64,000 nucleotides of DNA from Mycobacterium scrofulaceum (GTDB taxonomy: Bacteria; Actinomycetota; Actinomycetes; Mycobacteriales; Mycobacteriaceae): contig NZ_LZJW01000044.1 in NCBI RefSeq assembly GCF_001667885.1, positions 1 through 64,000 on the forward strand, given 5' to 3'. The stretch's first letter is position 1; each line of letters starts with the position of its first letter. The notes under the pieces are model-generated. The model ran no database searches. It was not told the DNA's origin and saw only the letters and a program-made list of their open reading frames with translations. Position numbers and translations under genes: made by a program. Positions 45,641-54,880 of this stretch are shown in pieces.

Positions 45641-45790
45641 ATGGGCGGGCCGGAGACCCCCGAAACGGTTCGAACGTGGCGGCTCGAGCGCGTGGCGGTG
45701 ATCGCCGGAATCGCGCTGGTCGTGTTGGTTCTTCTGGCTATAAGCATCTATGTCGGCGTGTTCGTGATCCTGGCCCCCATGATGGGGTGA
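45641..45790 (+). CDS. 49-residue single-span membrane protein, SigF-controlled
   Basis: A short frame from ATG 45641 to TGA 45788. It has a charged N-terminus (ETPETVRTWRLERV) and one long hydrophobic helix (about residues 18-47) ending in a short Pro-Met-Met-Gly tail. No family recognised. It is credible because a full SigF promoter lies directly before it, the helix is intact and the antisense frames look random. It is encoded antisense to the predicted leader of rsbW-sigF, so it might also affect that mRNA. Small membrane proteins of this type often tune sensors or transporters; the role here is unknown. Confidence 0.68.
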   Translation: MGGPETPETVRTWRLERVAVIAGIALVVLVLLAISIYVGVFVILAPMMG

Positions 45791-45835
45791 CCACGCTAAC
45801 GCAACCGTTCCGGCACTCATCATGGTGCACACTTG

Positions 45836-45861
45836 ATACCCACTCGGCGACGCCGGTAACC
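45836..45861 (-). promoter_or_regulatory. SigF promoter for rsbW-sigF
   Basis: On the minus strand GGTT (45861-45858) and GGGTAT (45841-45836) are 16 bp apart, a full match to the SigF consensus. It lies between usfY and rsbW and would give positive autoregulation of sigF with a leader of about 295 nt that is antisense to the 49-residue gene. Confidence 0.75.
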
Positions 45862-45922
45862 CCCGGGTTTACCTGCTGGCAAAACGGCTGCGGCGCTCAG
45901 GATCGCCCGGCCGGACGGACTC

Positions 45923-46234
45923 CTAGCTCGCGGGCCACTGCCGGTAGACCTCGGGATGCTCGGCGTACCAGCGATCCGCGATCCGGCGGATCCGCCGGTG
46001 CTCGACGGCCACCCACACCAGCCCCAGCACCGCGGCGATGATCGCCAGCAGGCCGGCGGTCACGCCCTCGTGGTGATGTCCGGTGCCGAAGGCGGCGAGG
46101 CTTCCGCAGGCCCCGATCACGCCGGCGACCACCAGCAGATACCCGGGCCAGTGCAATACGTCGATCAACGACTCGCCGGCGAGCGGCCGCGTGGTCCTCA
46201 GATGGTCGACGGGGTCATGAAAGGTGTCTCCCAT
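45923..46234 (-). CDS. usfY: UsfY-family membrane protein
   Basis: A 103-residue protein with two hydrophobic spans (about 28-48 and 58-80) between the conserved N-terminus DPVDHLRTTRPLAGESLID and the C-terminal EHRRIRRIADRWYAEHPEVYRQ. UsfY is found upstream of the sigF operon in mycobacteria; function is unknown. ATG 46234 has AGGAG 6 bp upstream. It is shorter than I recall for Rv3288c, mainly at the N-terminus. It is 97 bp downstream of the next membrane gene and may share its SigF promoter. Confidence 0.85.
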   Translation of the reverse strand: MGDTFHDPVDHLRTTRPLAGESLIDVLHWPGYLLVVAGVIGACGSLAAFGTGHHHEGVTAGLLAIIAAVLGLVWVAVEHRRIRRIADRWYAEHPEVYRQWPAS

Positions 46235-46331
46235 GGCTGCTCCTACTACGGAACTTATGACTCATGCGCAGCTCAAATCGGGTTGCACCATCAACGGTAG
46301 ATCCCCGGGAAGGCTTTTGGCGAGACCCCGA

Positions 46332-46715
46332 TCACAAGGGCAGCGCCGGGCCCGCGATCGGGGCCACGCCCATGGCCACCATCAGCACCATCAGCGTGAA
46401 AAGAAACCACCCGGCGCCGTGCCACCCCCACCAGGTGCCCTCGGCCTTCCATACCCGGTAGGTGCGCAGGAACGCCCAGAGCCCGGCCCCGAGCAAGATG
46501 AGCGGTCCGCCCACCGCCAGCAACGTCCGCTGCGGCGCGCCGCAGGCAGCCGTGTCGACGCCGGTGCCCGGGCAGGTGCTCACCCACAGCGCGGCCAGGA
46601 CCAGAAACCCGACCGCCGCGACGGCGGCAACCGCCGCGAACCGGATGGCGGCGCGCACTTCGCCGTCCTCCTGCCCCAGGCGATCACCGCCCGATCGCTC
46701 ATCCGCCTTGTGCAT
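46332..46715 (-). CDS. Small membrane protein of the sigF locus (Rv3289c-like)
   Basis: A 127-residue protein with three hydrophobic spans (about 24-46, 66-85, 100-123). The loop between the first two has Cys at about 48 and 58 (STCPGTGVDTAACG), possibly forming an extracytoplasmic disulfide. A Trp-rich stretch (GTWWGWHGAGWF) precedes the last span. By position it corresponds to Rv3289c; no function is known. A full SigF promoter lies 140 bp upstream of ATG 46715. Confidence 0.75.
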   Translation of the reverse strand: MHKADERSGGDRLGQEDGEVRAAIRFAAVAAVAAVGFLVLAALWVSTCPGTGVDTAACGAPQRTLLAVGGPLILLGAGLWAFLRTYRVWKAEGTWWGWHGAGWFLFTLMVLMVAMGVAPIAGPALPL

Positions 46716-46855
46716 GCTTGCCCCTCGAAATCCCCCGTGTGGCCAACGCTTTGTTCATCGTTTGCTGCGTCGCAATAGTTACTTCGCAAGGACAAATGTC
46801 CGGCGATCGGGCGTCGCGATCGCGCCGGCACTTCGCGGAAAACGCATGGGAACAA

Positions 46856-46881
46856 ATACCCGGCCGCAAACCCGGTAAAAC
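46856..46881 (-). promoter_or_regulatory. SigF promoter upstream of the Rv3289c-like gene
   Basis: On the minus strand GTTT (46881-46878) and GGGTAT (46861-46856) with a 16-bp spacer match the SigF consensus at every position. It faces the Rv3289c-like gene and usfY, with a leader of about 135 nt. The spacer contains no competing -10. Confidence 0.75.
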
Positions 46882-47000
46882 CGGCGGGCCCTCCAGCGAG
46901 GCGCGCGTCGACGATAACGTCAATTTTTTCGGCAATACCGCTGGCCAACGGCGCCGACCCCGGATGCACACAATCTGCTCGGTGTCTCAGAACCGATGAG

Positions 47001-47006
47001 TACTAT
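47001..47006 (+). promoter_or_regulatory. -10 element of the leaderless TetR gene
   Basis: TACTAT fits TANNNT and ends 7 bp before ATG 47014, which supports that ATG over the in-frame ATG at 46996. Short inverted repeats (CTCA...TGAG) around the element could serve as the protein's own operator. Confidence 0.5.
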
Positions 47007-47013
47007 CTCTCAC

Positions 47014-47685
47014 ATGCCGACAGCCCGAAGGCGCTTATCCCCCGAGGATCGCCGCGCTGAGCTGCTCGCTTTGGGGGCAGAAGTCTTCGGAAAGCGACCT
47101 TACGACGAAGTGCGCATCGACGAGATCGCCGAGCGCGCCGGAGTGTCGCGGGCGCTGATGTATCACTACTTCCCCGACAAGCGGGCATTCTTTGCCGCGG
47201 TGGTCAAGGACGAGGCCGACCGGCTGTATGAGACCACCAACATGGACGACGCCACCGGCCTGACGATGTACGAAGAGGTGCGCCTCGGCGTCATGGCCTA
47301 CATGGCCTACCACGAGCAGAACCCGGAGGCCGCGTGGGCGGCGTACGTCGGGCTGGGCCGGTCGGACCCGGTTCTGCTGGGCGTCGACGACGAGGCCAAA
47401 AACCGTCAGCTCGAACACATCATGAGCCGCATCCACGACCTGGTCGCCAACATCTCGGGGGCCAAGCTGGAAGCCGACGTCGAGCGGGACCTGCGGGTGA
47501 TCTGTCACGGCTGGCTGGCGTTCACCTTCGAGCTGTGCCGCCAGCGCATCATCGATCCCACGATCAACGCCGAGCGCCTCGCCGACGCGTGCGCGCACTC
47601 GCTGTTCGACGCCATCGCCCGGGTGCCGGAGATCCCCGAGGAGCTGTCCCACGCGATGGCGACGGCCCGCATCCAACCCCGCTAG
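47014..47685 (+). CDS. TetR-family regulator (Rv3295-like)
   Basis: A 223-residue TetR protein. The DNA-binding domain (residues 5-55) contains VRIDEIAERAGVSRALMYHYFPDKRAFFAAV; the remainder is the helical ligand domain. It sits 38 bp upstream of lhr, as Rv3295 does in M. tuberculosis, where I recall lat, lrpA and pcd between it and usfY; those are absent here. Target genes are unknown. Self-regulation and control of lhr are possible. Start chosen from the -10 spacing. Confidence 0.9.
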   Translation: MPTARRRLSPEDRRAELLALGAEVFGKRPYDEVRIDEIAERAGVSRALMYHYFPDKRAFFAAVVKDEADRLYETTNMDDATGLTMYEEVRLGVMAYMAYHEQNPEAAWAAYVGLGRSDPVLLGVDDEAKNRQLEHIMSRIHDLVANISGAKLEADVERDLRVICHGWLAFTFELCRQRIIDPTINAERLADACAHSLFDAIARVPEIPEELSHAMATARIQPR

Positions 47686-47723
47686 CCGGCGTACTTGTCG
47701 GTGGGTCTTGGCACCATGGTTAG

Positions 47724-50700
47724 GTGACCACCCATGACCCGTTAGGCCGGTTCAGCGCGACCACGCGCGAATGGTTCACGAGCACCTTCGCCGGCCCCAC
47801 CACCGCGCAGGCCGAAGCCTGGGACGCCATCGCCGACGGCGACAACACGCTGGTGATCGCCCCGACCGGATCCGGCAAGACGCTCGCGGCCTTCCTGTGG
47901 GCCCTGGACTCGCTCGCCGGCGCGGCCGAGCGGCCCGCCGGCACCCGTGTGCTGTATGTGTCCCCGTTGAAGGCGCTGGCGGTCGACGTCGAACGCAACC
48001 TGCGCACCCCGCTGGCGGGGCTCACCCGCATCGCCGAGCGGCACGGCCTGCCGCCGCCGGCCATCAGCGTCGGCGTCCGCTCCGGCGACACTCCGCCCGC
48101 CGAACGCCGTCAGCTCATCGCGCGGCCCCCCGACGTGCTGATCACCACGCCGGAGTCGCTGTTTCTGATGCTCACCTCGTCCGCCCGCGAGACCCTGGCC
48201 GGCGTGCAGACGGTGATCGTCGACGAGATCCACGCCATCGCCGCCGGCAAGCGCGGCGCGCACCTGGCGCTGTCGCTGGAGCGGCTCGACGAGTTGCGGG
48301 AGGGCCCGCCCGCGCAGCGCATCGGGTTGTCGGCGACGGTGCGCCCGCCCGAGGAGCTCGCCCGATTCCTGTCCGGGCAGCAACCGACCACCATCGTGGC
48401 GCCCCGATCGGCGAAAACCGTCGAGCTGACGGTGCAGGTGCCCGTGCCCGACATGGCCAACCTGGCCAACAACAGCATCTGGCCCGACGTCGAGGCGCGG
48501 CTGGTCGACCTGATCGAGGCGCACAACTCGACGATCGTGTTCGCCAACTCGCGGCGGCTGGCCGAGCGGCTCACCGCGCGCCTCAATGAGATTCACGCCG
48601 AACGCCTCGGGCTGGGCCTGTCCGGTGAGACCAACCCCAAGGTGGCGGGCGGGGCGCCCGCCCAGCTCATGGGCAGCGGCCAGACCTACGGTGCCGAACC
48701 GCTGTTGGCGCGCGCCCACCACGGTTCGGTCAGCAAGGAGCAGCGCGCCCTGGTCGAAGAGGACCTCAAGCGCGGTCTGCTCAAGGCCGTGGTCGCGACG
48801 TCGAGTTTGGAGCTGGGCATCGACATGGGCGCGGTCGACCTGGTGATCCAGGTCGAGGCGCCGCCGTCGGTGGCCAGCGGCCTGCAGCGCATCGGGCGGG
48901 CCGGCCACCAGGTCGGCGAGGTGTCCCAGGGCGTGCTGTTCCCCAAGCACCGCACGGACCTGATCGGCTGCGCGGTGACGGTGCAGCGGATGCTGGCCGG
49001 CCAGATCGAGACGATGCGGGTGCCCGCCAACCCGCTGGACATCCTCGCGCAACAGACGGTCGCGGCGGCCGCGCTGGAGCCGCTGGACGCCGACCGGTGG
49101 TTCGACACCGTGCGCCGCAGCGCCCCGTTCGCGACGCTGCCCCGCAGCGTGTACGAAGCCACCCTCGACCTGCTCTCGGGCAAGTACCCGTCCACCGAGT
49201 TCGCCGAGCTGCGGCCCCGGCTGGTCTACGACCGCGACGCCGGCACGCTGACCGCGCGGCCGGGCGCGCAGCGGCTGGCCGTCACCTCCGGCGGCGCCAT
49301 CCCCGACCGCGGCATGTTCACCGTCTACCTCGCCAGCGAGGCGGAAAAGCCGTCCCGGGTGGGCGAATTGGACGAGGAGATGGTGTACGAGTCCCGGCCG
49401 GGTGACGTCATCTCGCTGGGCGCCACCAGCTGGCGGATCACCGAGATCACCCATGACCGGGTGCTGGTGATACCCGCGCCGGGCCAGCCGGCCCGGTTGC
49501 CGTTCTGGCGCGGCGACGACGCCGGCCGCCCGGCCGAGCTGGGGGCCGCGCTGGGCGCGTTCACCGGCGAGCTCGCCGGCCTGGACCGCGAGGCCTTCGA
49601 CGCCCGCTGCGCGGGCCTGGGTTTCGACGCCTACGCGACCGACAACATGTGGGCGCTGCTGGACGAGCAGCGGACCGCGGCCGGGGTGGTGCCCACCGAC
49701 ACCACCCTGCTGGTCGAGCGGTTCCGCGACGAACTGGGCGACTGGCGGGTGATCCTGCACTCGCCGTACGGGCTGCGGGTCAACGGCCCGCTGGCGCTGG
49801 CGGTGGGCCGCCGGCTGCGGGAACGCTACGGCATCGACGAGAAGCCGACCGCCTCCGACGACGGCATCGTGGTGCGGTTGCCGGACATGCTGTCCGACGC
49901 CGGCGAGACCCAGCCCGGCGCCGAGCTGTTCGTCTTCGACGCCGACGAGATCGACCCGATCGTCACGGCCGAGGTGGGCGGTTCGGCGTTGTTCGCGTCG
50001 CGGTTCCGCGAGTGCGCGGCCCGCGCGCTGCTGTTGCCCCGCCGGCACCCGGGTAAGCGATCGCCGCTGTGGCACCAGCGCCAGCGGGCCGCCCAACTGC
50101 TGGATGTGGCCCGCAAATACCCCGACTTCCCGGTGGTCCTGGAGACCATCCGCGAATGCCTGCAGGACGTCTACGACGTCCCCGCCCTGACGTCGCTGAT
50201 GGCCGGCATCGCCCAACGCAAGGTGCGGGTTGCCGAGGTCGAGACCGACCGTCCCTCTCCGTTCGCGGCGTCCCTGCTGTTCGGCTACGTCGGCGCGTTC
50301 ATGTACGAAGGCGACACCCCGCTGGCCGAGCGCCGGGCCGCGGCCCTGTCGCTGGACAGCACGCTGCTGGCCGAGCTGCTTGGCCGCGTCGAGTTGCGCG
50401 AGCTGCTGGACCCCGACGTCATCGCCGCGACCGGCCGCCAGTTGCAGCACCTGGCCGAGGACCGTGCCGCGCGCGACGCCGAAGGCGTCGCGGACCTGCT
50501 GCGGCTGCTGGGCCCGATGACCGAGGACGAGATCGCCGCGCGGGCCGGCGGCGCCGAGGTGGGCGGCTGGCTCGAGGGCCTGCTGGCGGCGCGGCGGGCG
50601 CTGACCGTGTCGTTCGCCGGCCGCAGCTGGTGGGTGGCCATCGAGGACATCGCCCGGCTGCGCGACGGGGTCGGCGCGGCGGTTCCGCTGGGGGTGCCGG

Positions 50701-52256
50701 CCGCCTTCACCGAGGCGGTGGCCGACCCGCTGGGCGAGCTGCTGGGCCGCTACGCGCGCACGCACACCCCGTTCACCACCGCGGAGGCCGCGGCCCGGTT
50801 CGGGCTGGGACTGCGGGTGACCGCCGACGTGCTGGGCCGGCTGGCCGCCGACGGACGCCTGGTGCGCGGCGACTTCGTCGCCGCCACCGAGTTCGCCTCC
50901 GGCAGCGAACAGTGGTGCGACGCCGACGTGCTGCGCGTGTTGCGGCGCCGATCGCTGGCCGCGCTGCGCGCGCAGGTGGAGCCCGTGAGCACCGCCGCAT
51001 ACGGGCGGTTCCTGCCGGCCTGGCACCGGCTGCCCGCCCAGAATTCCGGGCTGGACGGCCTGATGTCGGTGATCGACCAGCTGGCCGGGGTCCGGATGCC
51101 CGCCTCGGCGATCGAGCCGCTGGTGCTGGGCCCGCGGGTGCGCGACTACTCGCCCGCGATGCTCGACGAGCTGCTCGCCACCGGCGAGGTGACCTGGTCG
51201 GGCGCCGGGTCGATCTCGGCCAGCGACGGCTGGATCGCGCTGCACGTGAGCGATTCGGCGCCGCTCACCCTGGCCGGGCCCGCCGAGATCGACTTCACCG
51301 ACGCCCACCGCGCAATCCTGGACACGCTGGCCGGCGGGGGCGCGTACTTCTTCCGGCAGCTCTCCCAAAGCGGGATTGCCGAAGCCGAGCTGAAAGCCGC
51401 CCTGTGGGAGCTGATCTGGGCGGGCTGGGTCACCGGTGACACGTTCGCCCCGGTGCGCGCCGTGCTCGGCGGGGTGGGCAACCGCAAACGCTCGGCCCCG
51501 GCCCACCGGTCGCACCGGCCGCCGCGGCTGAGCCGATACAGCGTCGCGCACGCGCAGTCGCGCCCGGCCGACCCGACGGTGGCCGGCCGGTGGTCGGCCC
51601 TGCCGCCGACCGAGCCGGATTCCACGGTCCGCGCCCACTACCAGGCGGAGCTGCTGCTGGGCCGTCACGGCGTGCTGACCAAAGGCGCGGTGGCCGCCGA
51701 GGGTATTACCGGCGGGTTCGCGACGCTCTACAAGGTGCTGAGCACCTTCGAGGAGGCCGGCCGATGCCAGCGCGGCTACTTCGTCGAGTCGTTGGGCGGC
51801 GCGCAGTTCGCGGTCGCGTCGACCGTGGACCGGCTGCGCAGCTACAGCGACGGCATCGACCCCGAGCGGCCCGAATACCGGGCGGTCGTGCTGGCCGCCG
51901 CCGACCCGGCCAACCCCTACGGCGCCGCGCTGCCGTGGCCCGCCTCCGGCGGCGAGGGGGCGCGGCCGGGCCGCAAGGCCGGCGCGCTCGTCGTGCTGGT
52001 CGACGGACACCTGGGCTGGTTCCTCGAGCGCGGAGGGCGGTCCCTGCTGACGTTCACCGACGACCCGGCGGCCCACGGCGCGGCGGCCGCGGCGCTGGCC
52101 GACCTGGTCGCCTCCCGGCGCGTCGCGTCGATCCTGGTCGAACGCATCGACGGGGCGCCGGCGCTGCAGCCGCAGGCCGGGGGGCCGAGCCCGGTCGCCG
52201 AGGCGCTGGCCGACGCCGGGTTCGCCCGCACCCCGCGCGGACTGCGGCTCCGATGA
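47724..52256 (+). CDS. lhr: ATP-dependent helicase Lhr
   Basis: A 1510-residue 3'-5' superfamily 2 helicase of the Lhr family acting in DNA repair. Residues 25-210 hold the first RecA domain with Walker A APTGSGKT (about 45-52) and DEIH at 167-170 (motif II); the second RecA domain ends with QRIGRAGH (motif VI) near residue 395. A winged helix and the Lhr core follow, and the C-terminal 600 residues are the family-specific domain. The length is close to the M. tuberculosis protein. It is followed 13 bp later by nei, so unwinding and base excision are linked. Confidence 0.96.
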   Translation: MTTHDPLGRFSATTREWFTSTFAGPTTAQAEAWDAIADGDNTLVIAPTGSGKTLAAFLWALDSLAGAAERPAGTRVLYVSPLKALAVDVERNLRTPLAGLTRIAERHGLPPPAISVGVRSGDTPPAERRQLIARPPDVLITTPESLFLMLTSSARETLAGVQTVIVDEIHAIAAGKRGAHLALSLERLDELREGPPAQRIGLSATVRPPEELARFLSGQQPTTIVAPRSAKTVELTVQVPVPDMANLANNSIWPDVEARLVDLIEAHNSTIVFANSRRLAERLTARLNEIHAERLGLGLSGETNPKVAGGAPAQLMGSGQTYGAEPLLARAHHGSVSKEQRALVEEDLKRGLLKAVVATSSLELGIDMGAVDLVIQVEAPPSVASGLQRIGRAGHQVGEVSQGVLFPKHRTDLIGCAVTVQRMLAGQIETMRVPANPLDILAQQTVAAAALEPLDADRWFDTVRRSAPFATLPRSVYEATLDLLSGKYPSTEFAELRPRLVYDRDAGTLTARPGAQRLAVTSGGAIPDRGMFTVYLASEAEKPSRVGELDEEMVYESRPGDVISLGATSWRITEITHDRVLVIPAPGQPARLPFWRGDDAGRPAELGAALGAFTGELAGLDREAFDARCAGLGFDAYATDNMWALLDEQRTAAGVVPTDTTLLVERFRDELGDWRVILHSPYGLRVNGPLALAVGRRLRERYGIDEKPTASDDGIVVRLPDMLSDAGETQPGAELFVFDADEIDPIVTAEVGGSALFASRFRECAARALLLPRRHPGKRSPLWHQRQRAAQLLDVARKYPDFPVVLETIRECLQDVYDVPALTSLMAGIAQRKVRVAEVETDRPSPFAASLLFGYVGAFMYEGDTPLAERRAAALSLDSTLLAELLGRVELRELLDPDVIAATGRQLQHLAEDRAARDAEGVADLLRLLGPMTEDEIAARAGGAEVGGWLEGLLAARRALTVSFAGRSWWVAIEDIARLRDGVGAAVPLGVPAAFTEAVADPLGELLGRYARTHTPFTTAEAAARFGLGLRVTADVLGRLAADGRLVRGDFVAATEFASGSEQWCDADVLRVLRRRSLAALRAQVEPVSTAAYGRFLPAWHRLPAQNSGLDGLMSVIDQLAGVRMPASAIEPLVLGPRVRDYSPAMLDELLATGEVTWSGAGSISASDGWIALHVSDSAPLTLAGPAEIDFTDAHRAILDTLAGGGAYFFRQLSQSGIAEAELKAALWELIWAGWVTGDTFAPVRAVLGGVGNRKRSAPAHRSHRPPRLSRYSVAHAQSRPADPTVAGRWSALPPTEPDSTVRAHYQAELLLGRHGVLTKGAVAAEGITGGFATLYKVLSTFEEAGRCQRGYFVESLGGAQFAVASTVDRLRSYSDGIDPERPEYRAVVLAAADPANPYGAALPWPASGGEGARPGRKAGALVVLVDGHLGWFLERGGRSLLTFTDDPAAHGAAAAALADLVASRRVASILVERIDGAPALQPQAGGPSPVAEALADAGFARTPRGLRLR

Positions 52257-52269
52257 GGCCGCGGTAGCC

Positions 52270-53025
52270 ATGCCCGAGGGCGACACCGTCTGGCACACCG
52301 CCGCCGTCCTGCGCCAGCACCTGGTCGGCCGCACCCTGACCCGCTGCGACGTCCGCGTCCCCCGCTACGCGACCGTCGACCTCACCGGGCAGGCGGTCGA
52401 CGAGGTGCTCAGCCGCGGCAAGCACCTGTTCATCCGGGTCGGCCCGGCAAGCATCCACTCGCACCTGAAGATGGACGGCAGCTGGCGCGTGGGCGAGCGG
52501 CCGGCGCGGGTCGACCACCGAGCGCGCATCGTGCTGGAGGCCGGAACCGTCCGCGCCGTCGGCGTGGACCTGGGCGTGCTGGAGATCCTGGAGCGCGAGC
52601 ACGACGCCGACGCCGTCGCGCACCTGGGGCCCGACCTGCTGGGCGAGGACTGGGACGCCGGGCTGGCCGCCGCCAACCTGGCCGGGCACCCGGACCGCCC
52701 GCTCGCCGAGACACTGCTGGATCAGCGCGTGCTCGCCGGGATCGGCAACGTCTATGCCAACGAGCTGTGTTTCGTCAGCGGGCACCTGCCCACCGCGCCG
52801 GTGAGCGCGGTGGCCGACCCGCAGCGGCTGGTCTCGCGCGCCCGGGACATGTTATGGCTCAACCGGTTCCGGTGGAACCGCTGCACCACCGGCGACACCC
52901 GGACCGGCCGGCAGCTGTGGGTCTACGGCCGAGCGGGCCAGAGCTGCCGCCGCTGCGGCACCCGCATCGCCTACGACGGCACCGGGGACCGGGTCATGTA
53001 CTGGTGCCCGTCCTGCCAGCGCTGA
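52270..53025 (+). CDS. nei: Endonuclease VIII-like DNA glycosylase Nei
   Basis: A 251-residue Fpg/Nei glycosylase/AP lyase removing oxidised pyrimidines. The catalytic N-terminus is MPEGDTVW (nucleophile P1 after Met removal, E2), the helix-two-turn-helix is in [15 protein letters not shown], and the zinc finger is CRRCGTRI...YWCPSCQR at the C-terminus. It matches Rv3297 (nei2). It shares an operon with lhr. Three copies of CGCCACTAGT-type sequence and the tandem repeat follow its stop. Confidence 0.95.
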   Translation: MPEGDTVWHTAAVLRQHLVGRTLTRCDVRVPRYATVDLTGQAVDEVLSRGKHLFIRVGPASIHSHLKMDGSWRVGERPARVDHRARIVLEAGTVRAVGVDLGVLEILEREHDADAVAHLGPDLLGEDWDAGLAAANLAGHPDRPLAETLLDQRVLAGIGNVYANELCFVSGHLPTAPVSAVADPQRLVSRARDMLWLNRFRWNRCTTGDTRTGRQLWVYGRAGQSCRRCGTRIAYDGTGDRVMYWCPSCQR

Positions 53026-53040
53026 CGCCGCGCCACTAGT

Positions 53041-53150
53041 CCCATGGTGGCGACCCGCCTCGCCCGGCTCCGCCGCGCTTGCGATCGCCACTAGTCCCAT
53101 GGTGGCGACCCGCTTCGCCCGGCTCCGCCGCGCTTGCGATCGCCACTAGT
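53041..53150. repeat. Stop-codon-linked interspersed repeat, copies 2 and 3 in tandem
   Basis: Two 55-bp units (53041-53095 and 53096-53150) differ at one base (GCCTCG/GCTTCG). Read on the minus strand, each is a 47-bp core starting TGGCGATCGCAAGCG, preceded and followed by GGGACTAG, the last 8 bases of lpqC. The lpqC TAG (53146-53148) therefore directly precedes the core, as ctpC does at 23265. The core is 88% identical to the copy at 23266-23307. The units span nearly the whole nei-lpqC gap. Confidence 0.85.
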
Positions 53151-54063
53151 CCCGCGCGTGCGCCAGGAAGAACTGCGCGATGGCCTCCGAGCCGTCGAGC
53201 GCGCGGGTGGTGGGCCCGATGATCGCCTTGGGCAGGTACTGCCTGCCGCCGGGCCACGTGTGCCCACCGCTGTCGATCTGATAGAAGATCACCTCGGTGG
53301 ACGCCGCGCACGCCGTCGAGTCGAAGCGGCGCACGACGGTCCCGTCCCCGACGTTGGGCAGGGCCTGGACGGACGGGTCGCCCTGGCAGCGATCGGCCGA
53401 ACGCCACATGTTCACCATGCTGTCGGCGGAGATGGCATGGCTGACCCCGCCGCGACCGCGCACCACCCCGCCCTTGAACGGGACCAGCGGGTCGGCGGTG
53501 CCGTGCGCCTCCCACACCGACACGGGCCGAGACGGGTTGCACGCCACACCAACGCCCAGCGTGCCCGCCACGGGTGCGGCCGCGGCGAACACGTCGGCGC
53601 GGTCACACGCCAGCCGGTTGGACATGAATCCGCCGTTTGACATCCCGGTGACGAAAACGTGCCCCGGGGCGATGTTGTAGTCGGTCTGCAACTTGCCCAC
53701 CAGCCCCACCAGGAAGCCGACGTCATCGATGTGCCGGCGGTCCGCCGGCGACGCCCCCCGCCCGTCGGCCCAGCTCTTGTCGTAGCCGTCGGGATAGACC
53801 ACCAGCAGGTTGTGGGCGTCGGCGACGGAGTCGAATCCGGTCAGCCCGCGCTGCCCGTTGCCGGTGCCGCCACCACCGTGCAGGCTCAGGACCAGGCCGA
53901 CCGGGCTGCCCGGCGGCACATGCAGCAGGTAAGTTCGGTCCATGCCGCCGGAACGGAACGTCCCGGAAGCATCGCGCACGGTGGCCGCCGACACATGCCG
54001 CTCCCCGCAGCTCACCAGGCACACCGCCACCAGAAGCAGAGACAACAAACGCACGTGCGGCAT
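53146..54063 (-). CDS. lpqC: Lipoprotein esterase LpqC
   Basis: A 305-residue secreted lipoprotein of the PHB-depolymerase/alpha-beta hydrolase type. Signal peptide with lipobox LVSC, lipidated at C19. The oxyanion region is SLHGGGGTGNGQ; the nucleophile S142 lies in GMSNGG; the Asp is in HGTADPLV and the His in DSGGHTWPGG. It acts outside the membrane on ester substrates not yet known. ATG 54063 gives a proper signal peptide; the frame upstream does not. Counterpart of Rv3298c. Confidence 0.93.
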   Translation of the reverse strand: MPHVRLLSLLLVAVCLVSCGERHVSAATVRDASGTFRSGGMDRTYLLHVPPGSPVGLVLSLHGGGGTGNGQRGLTGFDSVADAHNLLVVYPDGYDKSWADGRGASPADRRHIDDVGFLVGLVGKLQTDYNIAPGHVFVTGMSNGGFMSNRLACDRADVFAAAAPVAGTLGVGVACNPSRPVSVWEAHGTADPLVPFKGGVVRGRGGVSHAISADSMVNMWRSADRCQGDPSVQALPNVGDGTVVRRFDSTACAASTEVIFYQIDSGGHTWPGGRQYLPKAIIGPTTRALDGSEAIAQFFLAHARD

Positions 54064-54230
54064 GCCTTCAGAACCCCGGCAACGCCGAAGGCGGAGCAAA
54101 CCGTGCGCTGGGTGTGGCGATGATCGCAATATCATTGATCCTGCACCGAGCGGCGTCGCAACGTGCGAATATTCGGGCAGCCCCCGCTGTCAGCGAGCAA
54201 CGGCACTTCGATGTCACGGGAGTATCAGAA

Positions 54231-54581
54231 ATGACGAGGACCCAGATACGCAACCCCAGCCTTCTGCTGTTGCTGATGGCTGCCGGCGTCGTCCCGTCGG
54301 CCGGGCTGGTGGGTGTGCTCGGAGCGACCCCCGCCGCGCACGCCAGCGCCGCCGATGACGCGTTCCTCGCCGCGCTGACCGCCAAGGGCATCAACTATGA
54401 ATCGCCCGAAACTGCGATCCGGTCCGGCCACCTGGTGTGCCAGCAACTCGAGTCCGGTGAAGCGCCGCAGCAGGTGGCGAACGACGTCATGACCAACAGC
54501 CACCTCGACGGCTACCACGCCGGCTACTTCGTGGGCGTGAGCATCCGCGCGTACTGCCCGAAGTACGGGGCGCAGGCCTGA
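54231..54581 (+). CDS. DUF732 secreted protein
   Basis: A 116-residue protein with a signal peptide (about residues 1-40, cleaved after AHAS) and a helical DUF732 domain: DDAFLAALTAKGI, then C70 in GHLVCQQL and C109 in RAYCPKY, which probably form a disulfide. Members are small secreted mycobacterial proteins of unknown function. ATG 54231 has GGAG 9 bp upstream; longer frames lack a signal. Divergent from lpqC over 167 bp. Confidence 0.88.
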   Translation: MTRTQIRNPSLLLLLMAAGVVPSAGLVGVLGATPAAHASAADDAFLAALTAKGINYESPETAIRSGHLVCQQLESGEAPQQVANDVMTNSHLDGYHAGYFVGVSIRAYCPKYGAQA

Positions 54582-54584
54582 AAG

Positions 54585-54613
54585 TTAACAGCCAGTTGAC
54601 AGGTTCGTGACAA
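54585..54613 (+). promoter_or_regulatory. Three heptamers at 11-bp spacing (PhoP/RegX3-like box)
   Basis: TTAACAG (54585), TTGACAG (54596) and GTGACAA (54607) start exactly 11 bp apart. Mycobacterial PhoP and RegX3 bind direct heptamer repeats with 4-bp gaps, so three sites in register suggest dimer binding. The second heptamer doubles as a -35 TTGACA; a TAAAAT -10 lies at 54623-54628, with a 21-bp spacer, longer than normal, as expected for an activator-dependent promoter. Confidence 0.5.
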
Positions 54614-54664
54614 GCGCGCCGGTAAAATTTAACCCGGAAACAATTCCGAGAACTCGAAGGCCAA

Positions 54665-54877
54665 ATGATCCCTAGACTTTTGGTCGGCGTGGCACTCGCT
54701 CTAGGCGCCGCTGGTGGGACGGCAGCCATCGCCCACGCTGACCCGAGCCCTTTCAACACCCTCAGCTGCAGTTGTGAGGAGACGGCGCCGGCGGACAGCG
54801 CGGCCCTTTCGGACAAGATCGTCCGGGGAATCCAGCACGGCCTTGCGGACCTGCCCGCAGCGCAGATTCATCACTGA
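54665..54877 (+). CDS. Small secreted mycobacterial protein with Cys pair
   Basis: A 70-residue protein: signal peptide about 1-25 (cleaved after AHA), then DPSPFNTLSCSCEE with C35 and C37, and an amphipathic helix DKIVRGIQHGLADL. Small proteins with DPSPF..LSCSC after the signal occur across mycobacteria; function is unknown. A possible activator site and promoter are just upstream. Its stop is 3 bp from the end of the convergent mgtA gene. Confidence 0.8.
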   Translation: MIPRLLVGVALALGAAGGTAAIAHADPSPFNTLSCSCEETAPADSAALSDKIVRGIQHGLADLPAAQIHH

Positions 54878-54880
54878 GGT

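Noticed and set aside
45611..45832. A 73-codon minus-strand frame opposite the 49-residue gene
   Set aside because: Although it begins just after the minus-strand SigF promoter, its composition (H, Q, D, R) is that of a shadow, with no hydrophobic or conserved segment; not fully excluded.
47742..52334. A 1530-codon open frame on the minus strand antisense to lhr and nei
   Set aside because: It mirrors the codon structure of lhr, is rich in R, G, Q, H and A with no recognisable domain, and arises from high third-position GC.
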